Assembly (NCBI GenBank): GCA_046155815.1
Contig: JBJXFY010000124.1
Span: forward strand, 1-36,148
Length of the DNA stretch: 36,148 bases
Origin: JBJXFY01 sp046155815
GTDB lineage: Bacteria > Verrucomicrobiota > Verrucomicrobiia > Limisphaerales > CAIMTB01
Direction: 5' to 3'
In this document: positions 8,272-17,326 of the stretch, in pieces
Layout of the letters: the number at the start of each line of letters is the position of its first letter
Numbering within the stretch: position 1 is the first letter of the stretch
Notes under the pieces: model-generated
The model's database searches: none
What the model saw: the letters and a program-made list of their open reading frames with translations, nothing else
Told to the model about the DNA's origin: nothing
Position numbers and translations under genes: made by a program

Positions 8272-8300
8272 TTGACCTGTCCGCCGCATCCGCCTAGCGT
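8272..8300 (+). promoter_or_regulatory. Putative accBC promoter
   Basis: TTGACC (8272-8277), 17 bases, TAGCGT (8295-8300); predicted transcription start about 8307, giving a leader of about 110 bases that contains a terminator-like hairpin. The -10 shares its GCCTAGCGTC context with the glgP promoter candidate. Confidence 0.5.
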
Positions 8301-8326
8301 CCCGCTCCGAAACGGATTGGACGACT

Positions 8327-8358
8327 GAGCAGGGCTGCATCGCGGCGCTGCTCTTTTT
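8327..8358 (+). terminator. Hairpin plus T-run in the accB leader (possible attenuator)
   Basis: GAGCAG (8327-8332) pairs with CTGCTC (8348-8353), with partial pairing inside the loop region, directly followed by TTTTT (8354-8358) and TATT. This has the form of an intrinsic terminator. It could end aroQ transcripts, but it also lies downstream of the promoter candidate at 8272-8300, so any transcript from that promoter must read through it to reach accB. Confidence 0.55.
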
Positions 8359-8416
8359 ATTCCAGACTGTCGGCTTGGGAAAGGTCTAGAAGCCATTCCC
8401 CACACCTCGAAGCACC

Positions 8417-8878
8417 GTGGATCTCAAAGACATCAAGGCGATCATTGACTTGATGAAGAAGAACTCCATCTCGGAGTTCGAACTCGAACGTCAGGACTTC
8501 AAGATCAAGCTCAAGCGCAGCGCCGCCGGAGCGATACCGGAAGAACCCTTGGCGACGACCTATGCTGGGGTTTCGGCATCGTTACCGTTGCCCGCCGCAG
8601 GCTCTGGAAGGGTGCTTGAGTCGCCTCCGATTAGCGGGGGCTTGGAAATCAAGTCGCCCATGATCGGAACTTTTTACCGATCGCCTTCGCCCGAGGCGGG
8701 TTCCTATGTCGAGATCGGATCGGAAGTCGGTCCGGACACGGTGGTCTGTATCATCGAGGCGATGAAGGTCATGAACGAGATCAAGGCCGAGGTCCGCGGT
8801 ATCGTGACCGAAGTTCATGCGGAAAATGCCCGACCGGTGGAGTACGGGCAGACGCTCTTCAAGGTTCGCCCGCTCTAG
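8417..8878 (+). CDS. accB: Biotin carboxyl carrier protein of acetyl-CoA carboxylase
   Basis: Carries carboxybiotin between biotin carboxylase and carboxyltransferase in the first step of fatty-acid synthesis. The N-terminal helix DLKDIKAIIDLMKKNSISEFELE and the FKIKLKR segment are typical of AccB. A Pro/Ala linker precedes the biotinyl domain, which has SPMIGTFYRSPSPEA and the biotinylation motif EAMKVMNEI with Lys117. The start is GTG 8417, giving the family's usual N-terminus and 153 residues. Fourteen bases separate it from accC, so the two form an operon, presumably controlled through the long leader. Confidence 0.96.
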   Translation: MDLKDIKAIIDLMKKNSISEFELERQDFKIKLKRSAAGAIPEEPLATTYAGVSASLPLPAAGSGRVLESPPISGGLEIKSPMIGTFYRSPSPEAGSYVEIGSEVGPDTVVCIIEAMKVMNEIKAEVRGIVTEVHAENARPVEYGQTLFKVRPL

Positions 8879-8892
8879 GCGTCCGCCCCGCC

Positions 8893-10275
8893 ATGTTTGA
8901 AAAGGTTCTCGTCGCCAACCGCGGCGAAATTGCCGTCCGGATCATCCGCGCCTGCAGGGAACTCAATATCCGCACGGTGGCCGTCTATTCGGAGGCGGAC
9001 GCCAGCTCCATGCACGTCCAGCTGGCGGACGAGGCCATCTGCATCGGCAAGGGCCCCTCGTCCGAGAGCTATCTGCGCATTGACCGCCTGATCAGCGCGG
9101 CCGAGATCGCGGACGTGGACGCCATCCACCCCGGCTACGGCTTCCTTTCGGAGAACGCGCACTTCGAGGAGGTCTGCACGAGCTGCAACATCCGCTTCAT
9201 CGGCCCCTCGGCCCGCGCCATGAACGCGCTGGCCGACAAGGCCGTCAGCCGCGCCCTGGCCAAGAAGGCCGGCGTGCCCGTGCCGCCGGGATCCGAGGGC
9301 CTGGTCGAAAACGAGGCCGCCGCCAAGACCGTCGCCCAGAAGATCGGCTACCCGGTCATGATCAAGGCCATCGCCGGCGGTGGCGGGCGGGGGATGCGCG
9401 TGGCCCACAACGACATGTCACTCGTGCAGGGCTATCACAGCGCCCGCACTGAGGCGGAGAAGGCCTTTGGGAACTCCGGCGTCTACATCGAGAAGTTCAT
9501 CGAGAACCCGCGCCACATCGAGATCCAGATCCTCGGCGACACCCGCGGCAACCTCTACCAGCTCGGCGAGCGCGACTGCTCCATCCAGCGCCGCAACCAG
9601 AAGCTCATCGAGGAGGCGCCCTCACCCTTCATCGAGTCGCGCTTCAAAGGCCTCCGCAAGTCCCTGGGCAAGGCCGCCCTCAACATCGCCAAGGCCGCCG
9701 CCTACACCAACGCCGGCACCGTCGAGTTCATCGTCGACGACAAGGGCGGCTTCTACTTCCTCGAGGTGAACAAGCGCATCCAGGTTGAGCACCCCGTCAC
9801 CGAGCAGGTCACCGGCGTGGATCTTGTGAAGCAGCAGATCCTCATCTCGATGGGCGAGCCGCTTCGGCTCAAGGACTCCGACATCGCCTTCAAGGGCCAC
9901 GCCATCGAGTGCCGCATCAATGCCGAGGATCCCTTCGAGGAGTTCCGCCCCTCGCCCGGCCGCATCGAGATGTACTACCCGCCCGGCGGCCGGGGTGTGC
10001 GGCTCGATTCGCACGTGTACGCCGGCTACACCATCCCACCGCATTACGACTCCATGATCGGCAAGCTCATCACCACCGGCCGCGACCGGCGCGAGGCGAT
10101 GGACCTCATGAGCCGTGCTCTGGGCGAGTTCATGATTACCGGCGTGAAGACCACCATCCCCTTCGAGCAGGCGATTCTCGAAGACCCCAACTTCCGCCGC
10201 GGTGTGTATACGACGAACTTCGTCGAGCAGCTCCTCTCCGGCGGCCGGCGTGACCTGCTCGGCGACCGGGCGTGA
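8893..10275 (+). CDS. accC: Biotin carboxylase of acetyl-CoA carboxylase
   Basis: ATP-grasp enzyme that carboxylates biotin on AccB using bicarbonate. It starts FEKVLVANRGEIAVRIIRAC, followed by DAIHPGYGFLSENA and the glycine-rich ATP loop KAIAGGGGRGMRV. The EKFIENPRHIEIQILGD, ERDCSIQRRNQKLIEEAPS and EVNKRIQVEHPVTE blocks follow. The last block holds the catalytic Asn293 and Arg295; Lys294 replaces the Thr common in proteobacterial enzymes, a position not known to be catalytic. Length of 460 residues is normal. Composition returns abruptly to about 70% GC here (42 of 60 in the line from 9541). It is followed by 143 bases containing the sigma-factor promoter candidate. Confidence 0.97.
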   Translation: MFEKVLVANRGEIAVRIIRACRELNIRTVAVYSEADASSMHVQLADEAICIGKGPSSESYLRIDRLISAAEIADVDAIHPGYGFLSENAHFEEVCTSCNIRFIGPSARAMNALADKAVSRALAKKAGVPVPPGSEGLVENEAAAKTVAQKIGYPVMIKAIAGGGGRGMRVAHNDMSLVQGYHSARTEAEKAFGNSGVYIEKFIENPRHIEIQILGDTRGNLYQLGERDCSIQRRNQKLIEEAPSPFIESRFKGLRKSLGKAALNIAKAAAYTNAGTVEFIVDDKGGFYFLEVNKRIQVEHPVTEQVTGVDLVKQQILISMGEPLRLKDSDIAFKGHAIECRINAEDPFEEFRPSPGRIEMYYPPGGRGVRLDSHVYAGYTIPPHYDSMIGKLITTGRDRREAMDLMSRALGEFMITGVKTTIPFEQAILEDPNFRRGVYTTNFVEQLLSGGRRDLLGDRA

Positions 10276-10382
10276 CGCCGACGCGCCGGCGGCATCCCTC
10301 CCTGGATCGCCTTTTGCTTCCTCATCCGGCACCGGCCCGGGCTTTCTAGGGGCATCCGGGCATCCGGAGCCGCTCCACGCGC

Positions 10383-10412
10383 TTGCGGGCCATCGCGTTC
10401 CGCGGCCATACT
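10383..10412 (+). promoter_or_regulatory. Putative sigma-factor gene promoter, leaderless arrangement
   Basis: TTGCGG (10383-10388), 18 bases, CATACT (10407-10412). Transcription would begin about seven bases later, at or next to ATG 10419, so the message would have almost no 5' leader. No Shine-Dalgarno sequence precedes the ATG. Confidence 0.35.
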
Positions 10413-10418
10413 CACTCC

Positions 10419-11417
<999 letters not shown>

Positions 11418-11445
11418 GCCGCGGGACTTGGGCCTGCCGAAGCTT

Positions 11446-12219
11446 CTACCGCGCCATCTCTTCCATCCACGCCGCCACGGCCTCGCGCGTCGCGGCGGCG
11501 TTCTGCGTCCTGGGTTTCACGAAGCGCGGTGTGAACCACGGGAACGCCCCGATCAGGTCGTAAGTCACCAGGATCTGCCCGTCGCAGTCCGGCCCCGAGC
11601 CAATGCCGATCGTCGGGATCGCCAGGATGCGGCTCATCTCCGCGGCCACCGGCGGCGTGACCAGCTCGAGCACGATGGCGCACGCGCCCGCGGCCTCGAG
11701 CGCGGCGGCGTCCGCCAGCAGCTTCGCGCGCTGCGCCTCGTCGCGGCCCTTGATCCGGTAGCCGCCCTCCTCGAGGACGTGCTGCGGCAGCATCCCCAAG
11801 TGGCCGATAAATGGCATGCCGGCGCCGGTGATGGCGCGTACGGCCGGCAGGATTTCCGCGCCGCCCTCGGCCTTCACGGCCTCCGCGCCGGCGGCGACGA
11901 GGCGGCGGGCGTTGGCCAGCGCGGCCTCCGGCGTGTCGTAGCTGCGGTACGGCAGGTCGGCCGCAAGCAGCGCCGCCGGCTCCGCCCGCGCGACGGCGGC
12001 GACGTGGTGCAGCATGTGCTCCATCGTGACGTGGGTCGTGTCCGGAAAGCCGAGCACGACCATGCCGAGTGAATCGCCCACGAGCAGCAGCGGCACGCCG
12101 GCCTCGTCCAGCAGCCGGGCCAGCGGGTAATCGTACGCGGTGAGCGCGGGGATGCGCCGGCCCGCCCGCTTCATCGCGGGCAGGTCCGCGGCGGTGATCT
12201 TCGGCCGGGACGGCGACAC
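11446..12219 (-). CDS. panB: 3-methyl-2-oxobutanoate hydroxymethyltransferase
   Basis: Adds a hydroxymethyl group from methylene-tetrahydrofolate to 2-oxoisovalerate to make ketopantoate, the first committed step of pantothenate/CoA synthesis. Landmarks: KRAGRRIPALTAYDYPLARLLDEAG, LLLVGDSLGMVVLGFPDT (metal-binding Asp), AADLPYRSYDTPE, VKAEGGAE, MPFIGHLGMLPQHV and IPTIGIGSGPDCDGQILVTYDLIG. The GTG at 12217-12219 is chosen because the family normally begins just before the KITAADLPAMK segment. An in-frame TTG extends the frame to 12240, but that extension runs into repeat-like sequence. About 257 residues, normal. No panC is in the window. Confidence 0.93.
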   Translation of the reverse strand: MSPSRPKITAADLPAMKRAGRRIPALTAYDYPLARLLDEAGVPLLLVGDSLGMVVLGFPDTTHVTMEHMLHHVAAVARAEPAALLAADLPYRSYDTPEAALANARRLVAAGAEAVKAEGGAEILPAVRAITGAGMPFIGHLGMLPQHVLEEGGYRIKGRDEAQRAKLLADAAALEAAGACAIVLELVTPPVAAEMSRILAIPTIGIGSGPDCDGQILVTYDLIGAFPWFTPRFVKPRTQNAAATREAVAAWMEEMAR

Positions 12220-12228
12220 GCACCGAAG

Positions 12229-12249
12229 CTCAAAGCACAAACCTCAAAG
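12229..12249. repeat. Short direct repeat upstream of panB
   Basis: CTCAAAG occurs at 12229-12235 and 12243-12249 within an unusually A-rich stretch that continues with ATCAAGG. On the panB strand it reads as repeated CTTTGAG units. It overlaps the possible upstream TTG start, supporting the later GTG start. Origin unknown. Confidence 0.35.
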
Positions 12250-12344
12250 ATCAAGGCGGCCCGTGCCTCCCGTGGCGCCGACGCCTCCGTCGCCGAAGGT
12301 TTCCGCGGCGCCCCGCCGGGCGCCCCAAAGTGCCGGCGGCGCGC

Positions 12345-15300
12345 CTACAGCCTCACGCCCCTTCGCGCGCGCAGGAACCACAGCCACCGCTCGCTCACCG
12401 GCCGGCCGTAAATGCCTTCCAACGCGAGGGCGTACAGATTCACCTGTGTCCTGTACTCCACCGCCCGCGCGGGCGCCTCGTTGGGCGGCACGTCGTCGGT
12501 CTTGAAGTCCACCAGCCAGATTTCGTCCGGCATCCGCACGACCAGGTCGGCCACGCCCTGCACGACCTGAAACTCACCGCCGGGTTTGCCGGCATCACCG
12601 TCGCCTCCCAGCCGCGCCGCGTCCGCCTCGGTGAGCCGGAACGTGAATGGCACCTCGCGCTCCACGCCCGCAGCGCGTTCCCGGATGCGCCGGCCGAGGT
12701 CGCCGGCGAAGAACGCAGCCAGCCCGGCGAAGTCCAGCGCCGCGCGCTGGTCCGGCCGCAGCCATCCCTCGGTCACCAGGGCGTCCGCCGCGGCGGCCAG
12801 CGCCTCGGCTGAGGTGTCGGCCGCGAGGTCGAAGCGCTCAAGGAAGAGATGGTGCGCCACGCCCGCCTCCGCCGCACCGGTGCTGAAGCGGCGGTTTTCC
12901 CCGGGAAACCGCCGTGCCGACGCCTCGTCCTCCCCCGCCGCCGCCTGCCAGCGGCGCCGCAGCGTGGTGACCGACGTCTTCGCCGGCTCCCTCGTCGCGG
13001 CTCCGTACGGGTAACGCCACGCCAGCCGGTCGCGCAGGGCTTCCCACTGTTCCGCCGTCAACCCGCCCTCCGGCGCCGGCTCCGCGGCGGCGGGCGGTGC
13101 GGGGACGGGCGGTTCGTCATGGAGGCTCCAGTCGAGCCACGGCCCACGGCCCGACGGCCGTTCATGCCAGTGCGCGTCGCCGGCCAGTTCGCCCAGCAAC
13201 GGCCCGAGCCAGTCCCCAGGCGTCCGCGCCGCCGCGAGCGTCCGCAGCGGCAGCGGTCCCGGCAGCGCGGCCTCGGCCGGCCGCCACCTCGCGCCCGGCG
13301 CGGCGGTCAGGATCAGCTTGTCCACCGCGCGCGTGACGGCGACGTAAAGGAGGCGCAGCTCCTCGCCAAGGCGGTCGCCGCGGCCGCGCTGCTGCGCGAG
13401 CCAGCGCCCGAGCGTGTCGAGGGACAGGCCGGTCCGCCCCTCCGTCACGCGCGGGCAGAGGCCCAGCTCCGCGTCGAGGGCGAAGCGCTCCTTCTCGTCC
13501 TGGTCGTTGAACTGCCCGCCCAGCCCGGCGACCACGACGACCGGAAACTCGAGGCCCTTCGCGGCGTGGATGCTCATCAGCCGCACCGCGTCGCGGCCCG
13601 GCGGCGGCGCCTGCTCCGGGCCGGCGTCCGCGTCCTCGAGGGATTCGAGGTGGCGGAGGAACCGGTAAAGGCCGTGGCGCTGGTGCTGGTCGAAGCGCTG
13701 CGTGAGCACAAGCAGGCGCCGGATGTTGGCGAGCCGCGCCGGCCCGCCCGGCTGCGCGGCCAGCCAGCCCTCGTAACCGGTCTCGGCGAGCACCACCTCG
13801 AGCGCGTGCGTCAGCGCGCCCTCGCGCGCCAGCCGCCGCCACCGCCGGACGGCGTCGAGGATGGCCGCGGACTTCTCGCGCGCGGACGCCACGGCCGCGC
13901 GCACCGCGTCTTCCGCGCCGGCGGGATCCGCCGCGTGCGCTGCGACCCGGAGCGCGGCCCACCACGGCTCGTCGCGCGCCGCGAGGCGCACGGCGGCGAG
14001 TTCGTCCAGCGTGAAGCCCGCCAGCGGCGAGCGCAGCAGCGCCACCAGCGGGAGATCCTGCCGCGGGTTGTCCAGCACCGTCAGCAGGCTGCGCAGGTCC
14101 AGGATCTCGCGCGCCTCGAGAAAGCCGCCGCGCGGCGCGTCGAGCGGCACGCCCGCGCGGGCGAATTCCTGCGCGTAAGCCGCGGACCGGCCCCTCGGCG
14201 AGCGCAGCAGCACCACCATGTCGCGCCACGCCGCCGGCCGCGGACCGCCCGCCGCCTCGTCCGCGACACGGAAGCCTTCGTCGCGCAGCCGTCGCAGCCG
14301 CCATGCGACCAGGCGCGCCTCGCGTTCCGCGCCCATAGCGTCATCGGCCGGGGCCTCTTCGCCGGCGTCGTCAGCCATGTCGTCCACGGTGGGTCGCAGC
14401 AGGTGGAATTCCACACGGCCGGCCGGGTCGCCGCGCAGCGCGGCGCGGGCCTCCGGCGCGCCGAACTCGAGCGCCGCGCCGGCATCCCATTCCACGCCGC
14501 CGAGGTCGCGGTGAAACAGTCGCGCAAACGCGGCGTTCACGAAGCCAAGGATCGCCTCATGGCTGCGGAAGTTCGCGCTCAGGAACAGCGGCGGCGTGCG
14601 CGCCGCGTGGCCCGCGAGCACGCGCGGGTTCGCCAGCCGGAAGCGGTAGATGCACTGCTTCAGATCCCCCACCAGAAAGCGCTCGCCGGCCGGCGGCGTG
14701 AGCAGCGCGATGATGCGGTCCTGCGCCTCGTTCACATCCTGGTATTCGTCCACCGCCAAAAGATCGAAGCGGCCGGCCACCTCCGCCGCCGCGCCCTCCA
14801 GCAGCCGCAGCGTGAACTGCTCGAGGTCGGCAAAATCCACGGCCGCGGCCTCGCGCTTGGCCTCGGCGAGGCCGGTGGCGAACTCCGCCGCCAGCGAATA
14901 CAGCGCCTCGAGCCCCGGCCGGGCTGCGCCCCATGCCGCCTCGAACGCCCCCGGGTCGAGCAGCCCGGCGAGTTGGGCGGCTTCCCTGAAGAACTTCTCG
15001 AAGGGCTTGCGAAGCTCGGTCTTCCGCCCCTTGGGCCAGCAGGTCCGGTCCTTGTCTTCCGCAAGGATCGCCGTCAGCGCGCCAAAAATCCCTTCTGCGG
15101 ACGGAGCACCGTCCAGCGCCGCCAGCCGTGTCGCAGCACGTGTGAGCGGCGTGCCCGCCTCCGCCGCGGACAGGGCCGGCCGCCATCCGTCCGCCCAGCT
15201 GGCGAAGGTGGGCGGCAGCACGCCGAGCCAGCCGCGCGGCGTCTCATCCGCGGCCCCCGCACGCAGGCCGGCCAGCCACGTCGCCGGGTTGGGCAGCGTG

Positions 15301-15842
15301 CGGGCCAGCCGGTGCAGCCGCAACACCAGCTCCTCGAGCCGAGCCGCGTCGCCCTCGAGCCAGCCGCGCAGCAGCGCGCCGGCCGGGCCGCTCGCGTCCC
15401 GCGCCAGGTGCCCGCGCAGCAGGCGCTGGAACACTTCCGCCTCGAGCCGCCGCGTGGCCGCCGGGTCCAGCACCGCCAGCTGCGGGTCAAGCTGCAGCGC
15501 GTGGAAATGCCCGCGCACCAGCCGCAGGCAGAAGGCGTGGATGGTGCCGATGGCGGCGGCGGGCAGCAGTGCGAGCTGCTCGGCCGGCCGCGGGTCGCCC
15601 GGTCGTTCGGCCTGCGCGTGTGCGAGGCCGTCGGCCAGGCGCCGGCGCATCTCAGCCGCTGCGGCCTCGGTGAAGGTGACGACCAGCACGCGGTCGAGGG
15701 AAAGGGGGTTGTCCGCCCGCAGCAGCCGGACGATCAGGCGGTCCACCAGCACCCGCGTCTTGCCCGCGCCCGCGCCGGCCAGCACGACGACCCGGCCGGC
15801 GGCCTTGATCGCGGCCTGCTGCTGCGGCGTGTAGGCGGACAC
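12345..15842 (-). CDS. addA: UvrD/RecB-type helicase-nuclease, AddA-like
   Basis: Predicted ATP-dependent helicase with a RecB-family nuclease domain, used to resect double-strand breaks for recombination. SF1A helicase motifs appear in order: I LAGAGAGKT (Lys28), Ia VVTFTEAAAAEMRRRL, II DEYQD (from Asp365), III FLVGDLKQCIYRFR, IV LSANFRSHEAILGF, V SIHAAKGLEFPVVVV (about residue 760) and VI LLYVAVTRAVDKLILT. The C-terminal PD-(D/E)XK nuclease has GVADLVV, LVDFKTD (about residue 1110) and YRTQVNLYAL, so it appears active. GTG 15842, with GGAG 8 bases upstream, gives 1165 residues, normal for AddA. The frame stays open much further upstream, but only as antisense of clpX. The usual partner AddB is not in the window. 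Confidence 0.87.
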   Translation of the reverse strand: MSAYTPQQQAAIKAAGRVVVLAGAGAGKTRVLVDRLIVRLLRADNPLSLDRVLVVTFTEAAAAEMRRRLADGLAHAQAERPGDPRPAEQLALLPAAAIGTIHAFCLRLVRGHFHALQLDPQLAVLDPAATRRLEAEVFQRLLRGHLARDASGPAGALLRGWLEGDAARLEELVLRLHRLARTLPNPATWLAGLRAGAADETPRGWLGVLPPTFASWADGWRPALSAAEAGTPLTRAATRLAALDGAPSAEGIFGALTAILAEDKDRTCWPKGRKTELRKPFEKFFREAAQLAGLLDPGAFEAAWGAARPGLEALYSLAAEFATGLAEAKREAAAVDFADLEQFTLRLLEGAAAEVAGRFDLLAVDEYQDVNEAQDRIIALLTPPAGERFLVGDLKQCIYRFRLANPRVLAGHAARTPPLFLSANFRSHEAILGFVNAAFARLFHRDLGGVEWDAGAALEFGAPEARAALRGDPAGRVEFHLLRPTVDDMADDAGEEAPADDAMGAEREARLVAWRLRRLRDEGFRVADEAAGGPRPAAWRDMVVLLRSPRGRSAAYAQEFARAGVPLDAPRGGFLEAREILDLRSLLTVLDNPRQDLPLVALLRSPLAGFTLDELAAVRLAARDEPWWAALRVAAHAADPAGAEDAVRAAVASAREKSAAILDAVRRWRRLAREGALTHALEVVLAETGYEGWLAAQPGGPARLANIRRLLVLTQRFDQHQRHGLYRFLRHLESLEDADAGPEQAPPPGRDAVRLMSIHAAKGLEFPVVVVAGLGGQFNDQDEKERFALDAELGLCPRVTEGRTGLSLDTLGRWLAQQRGRGDRLGEELRLLYVAVTRAVDKLILTAAPGARWRPAEAALPGPLPLRTLAAARTPGDWLGPLLGELAGDAHWHERPSGRGPWLDWSLHDEPPVPAPPAAAEPAPEGGLTAEQWEALRDRLAWRYPYGAATREPAKTSVTTLRRRWQAAAGEDEASARRFPGENRRFSTGAAEAGVAHHLFLERFDLAADTSAEALAAAADALVTEGWLRPDQRAALDFAGLAAFFAGDLGRRIRERAAGVEREVPFTFRLTEADAARLGGDGDAGKPGGEFQVVQGVADLVVRMPDEIWLVDFKTDDVPPNEAPARAVEYRTQVNLYALALEGIYGRPVSERWLWFLRARRGVRL

Positions 15843-15850
15843 CTCGCCAC

Positions 15851-15880
15851 GCTCCAAGCTACGCGCTCCGGGCTCCAAGC
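15851..15880. repeat. GCTCCAAGC direct repeats between the divergent helicase and clpX-like starts
   Basis: GCTCCAAGC at 15851-15859 and again at 15872-15880, with a further GCTCC at 15865-15869. On the minus strand this reads GCTTGGAGC units directly ahead of the helicase start codon. It lies in the 102-base divergent promoter region. Could be a decayed repeat element or a regulatory site. Confidence 0.4.
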
Positions 15881-15944
15881 CCAAAATGCCGCGGCGGAAA
15901 ATCCTTTCCGGTCCGCCCCGCCGCCGGGTGAAGCTGCCGCCCGC

Positions 15945-17204
15945 ATGAGTTCCGCCACGAAGTCCGGCAGCGGCCACCCCGCCGCGCTCGGCCCCGTCAC
16001 CGCCGGCGTCCCGGCCCGGCTCCGTACGCCGCGCCGCGAACCCCCCGGCGAGAGCCCCGAACCGAGGCCCAAGCCCGTCGTCGCCGCCACGGCCACGGCC
16101 GCCGAGCAGTTTGCCTTCAACCTGCGCCCTCACGAGATCGCGCGGCACCTCGACCGCTTCGTCATCGGCCAGCGCGAGGCCAAGAAGGTGCTGGGCGTGG
16201 CGCTGTGCGACCATTTTCAACACGTCCGGCTCACGCAGGAGGGCGACGTCGCGCCCTTCTACCAGAAGCAGAACGTCCTCCTCCTCGGGCCGACCGGCGT
16301 GGGCAAGACCCACCTCATCCGTTCCGCGGCGGAACTGATCGGCGTGCCCTTCGTGAAGGCCGACGCGACCAAGTTCAGCGAGACCGGCTACGTGGGCGGC
16401 GACGTGGATGACCTCGTGCGCGACCTTTACCGCCGGGCCGGCAACAGCGTGAAGCGCGCCGAGCAGGGCATCATCTACCTCGACGAGGTGGACAAGCTGG
16501 CCACCCGCAGCGCCGGCGCAGGCCGCGACGTGTCCGGCCGCGGCGTACAGACCAACCTGCTGAAGCTCATGGAGGACGGCGACGTTCCACTCGTCTCGCC
16601 CAACGACGTGACCGGCCAGCTCCAGGCCGCCATGAGCGCCATGCGCGGCAGCGGCCAGGCCCAGCCCGAAACGATCAACACGCGCCACATCCTCTTCATC
16701 GTGAGCGGCGCCTTTTCCGGCATGGCGGAGCTGATCCGACAGCGGCTCGTCCTCTCCGGCGCGGGCACCGCCCACAGGCCGCGGAAGGGACAGACCGAGG
16801 TGGACTCGCTGCTCGCGCAGGCCGCCACCTCCGACCTGATCGCCTATGGCCTGGAGCCCGAGTTCATCGGCCGCCTGCCCGTGCGCGTGGCCTGCCACGG
16901 GCTGGACACGGACGACCTCTTCAACGTCCTGCGCAAGAGCGAGAGCAGCCTGATCCACCAGTATGAGCGCGCCTTCGCCGCGTACGGGATCAAGTGCGAG
17001 TTCAAGGACGACGGCCTGCGGCGGCTCGCGGAGCTGGCGGCCGGCGAGAACACCGGCGCGCGCGGCCTGATGACGGTGTGCGAGCGCGTCTTCCGCGACC
17101 TCAAGTTCCGCCTGCCGCACAGCCACGTGCGCCAGTTCGCCGTCACCGCCCGCCTCGTGGATGACCCGGCCGGGGAACTGAAGGGGCTGCTTTCGAAAGG
17201 GTAG
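15945..17204 (+). CDS. ClpX-family AAA+ ATPase lacking zinc domain and ClpP-docking motif
   Basis: AAA+ unfoldase related to ClpX. A Pro-rich N-terminus of about 60 residues replaces the four-Cys zinc-binding domain. The ATPase core starts at RPHEIARHLDRFVIGQREAKKVLGV, with Walker A LLGPTGVGKTH, pore loop GYVG, Walker B IIYLDEVDKLA, and the EFIGRLPV and TGARGLM sensor 2 regions. Where ClpX has the RKH pore loop there is NDVTGQLQAAMSAMRGSG, and where the IGF loop docks ClpP there is LSGAGTAHRPRKGQ with no IGF. It is therefore probably not a simple ClpP partner; a paralogous branch with a separate role is more likely. 419 residues from ATG 15945, divergent from the helicase. No clpP is nearby. 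Confidence 0.85.
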   Translation: MSSATKSGSGHPAALGPVTAGVPARLRTPRREPPGESPEPRPKPVVAATATAAEQFAFNLRPHEIARHLDRFVIGQREAKKVLGVALCDHFQHVRLTQEGDVAPFYQKQNVLLLGPTGVGKTHLIRSAAELIGVPFVKADATKFSETGYVGGDVDDLVRDLYRRAGNSVKRAEQGIIYLDEVDKLATRSAGAGRDVSGRGVQTNLLKLMEDGDVPLVSPNDVTGQLQAAMSAMRGSGQAQPETINTRHILFIVSGAFSGMAELIRQRLVLSGAGTAHRPRKGQTEVDSLLAQAATSDLIAYGLEPEFIGRLPVRVACHGLDTDDLFNVLRKSESSLIHQYERAFAAYGIKCEFKDDGLRRLAELAAGENTGARGLMTVCERVFRDLKFRLPHSHVRQFAVTARLVDDPAGELKGLLSKG

Positions 17205-17326
17205 TCCAAGCTGCCCGGGTCACCGGCCGCGGCCCCGTCATTTGGCACCAACGCCGAAGCCCGGGCCGTTCGTCGGAGGGGACCGCCGGGAGACGGCGAC
17301 CACGCCGCGGCACTCCGGGCTGGGCC

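Noticed and set aside
12849..15944. A long plus-strand frame running into the ClpX-like gene
   Set aside because: It is the Arg/Pro-rich complement of the helicase gene; conserved ClpX-type sequence begins only after ATG 15945.
15843..17126. A much longer N-terminus for the AddA-like helicase, since its frame is open for a further 428 codons upstream
   Set aside because: That extension is antisense to the ClpX-like gene, shows no homology, and the helicase family begins just before the Walker A motif at GTG 15842.
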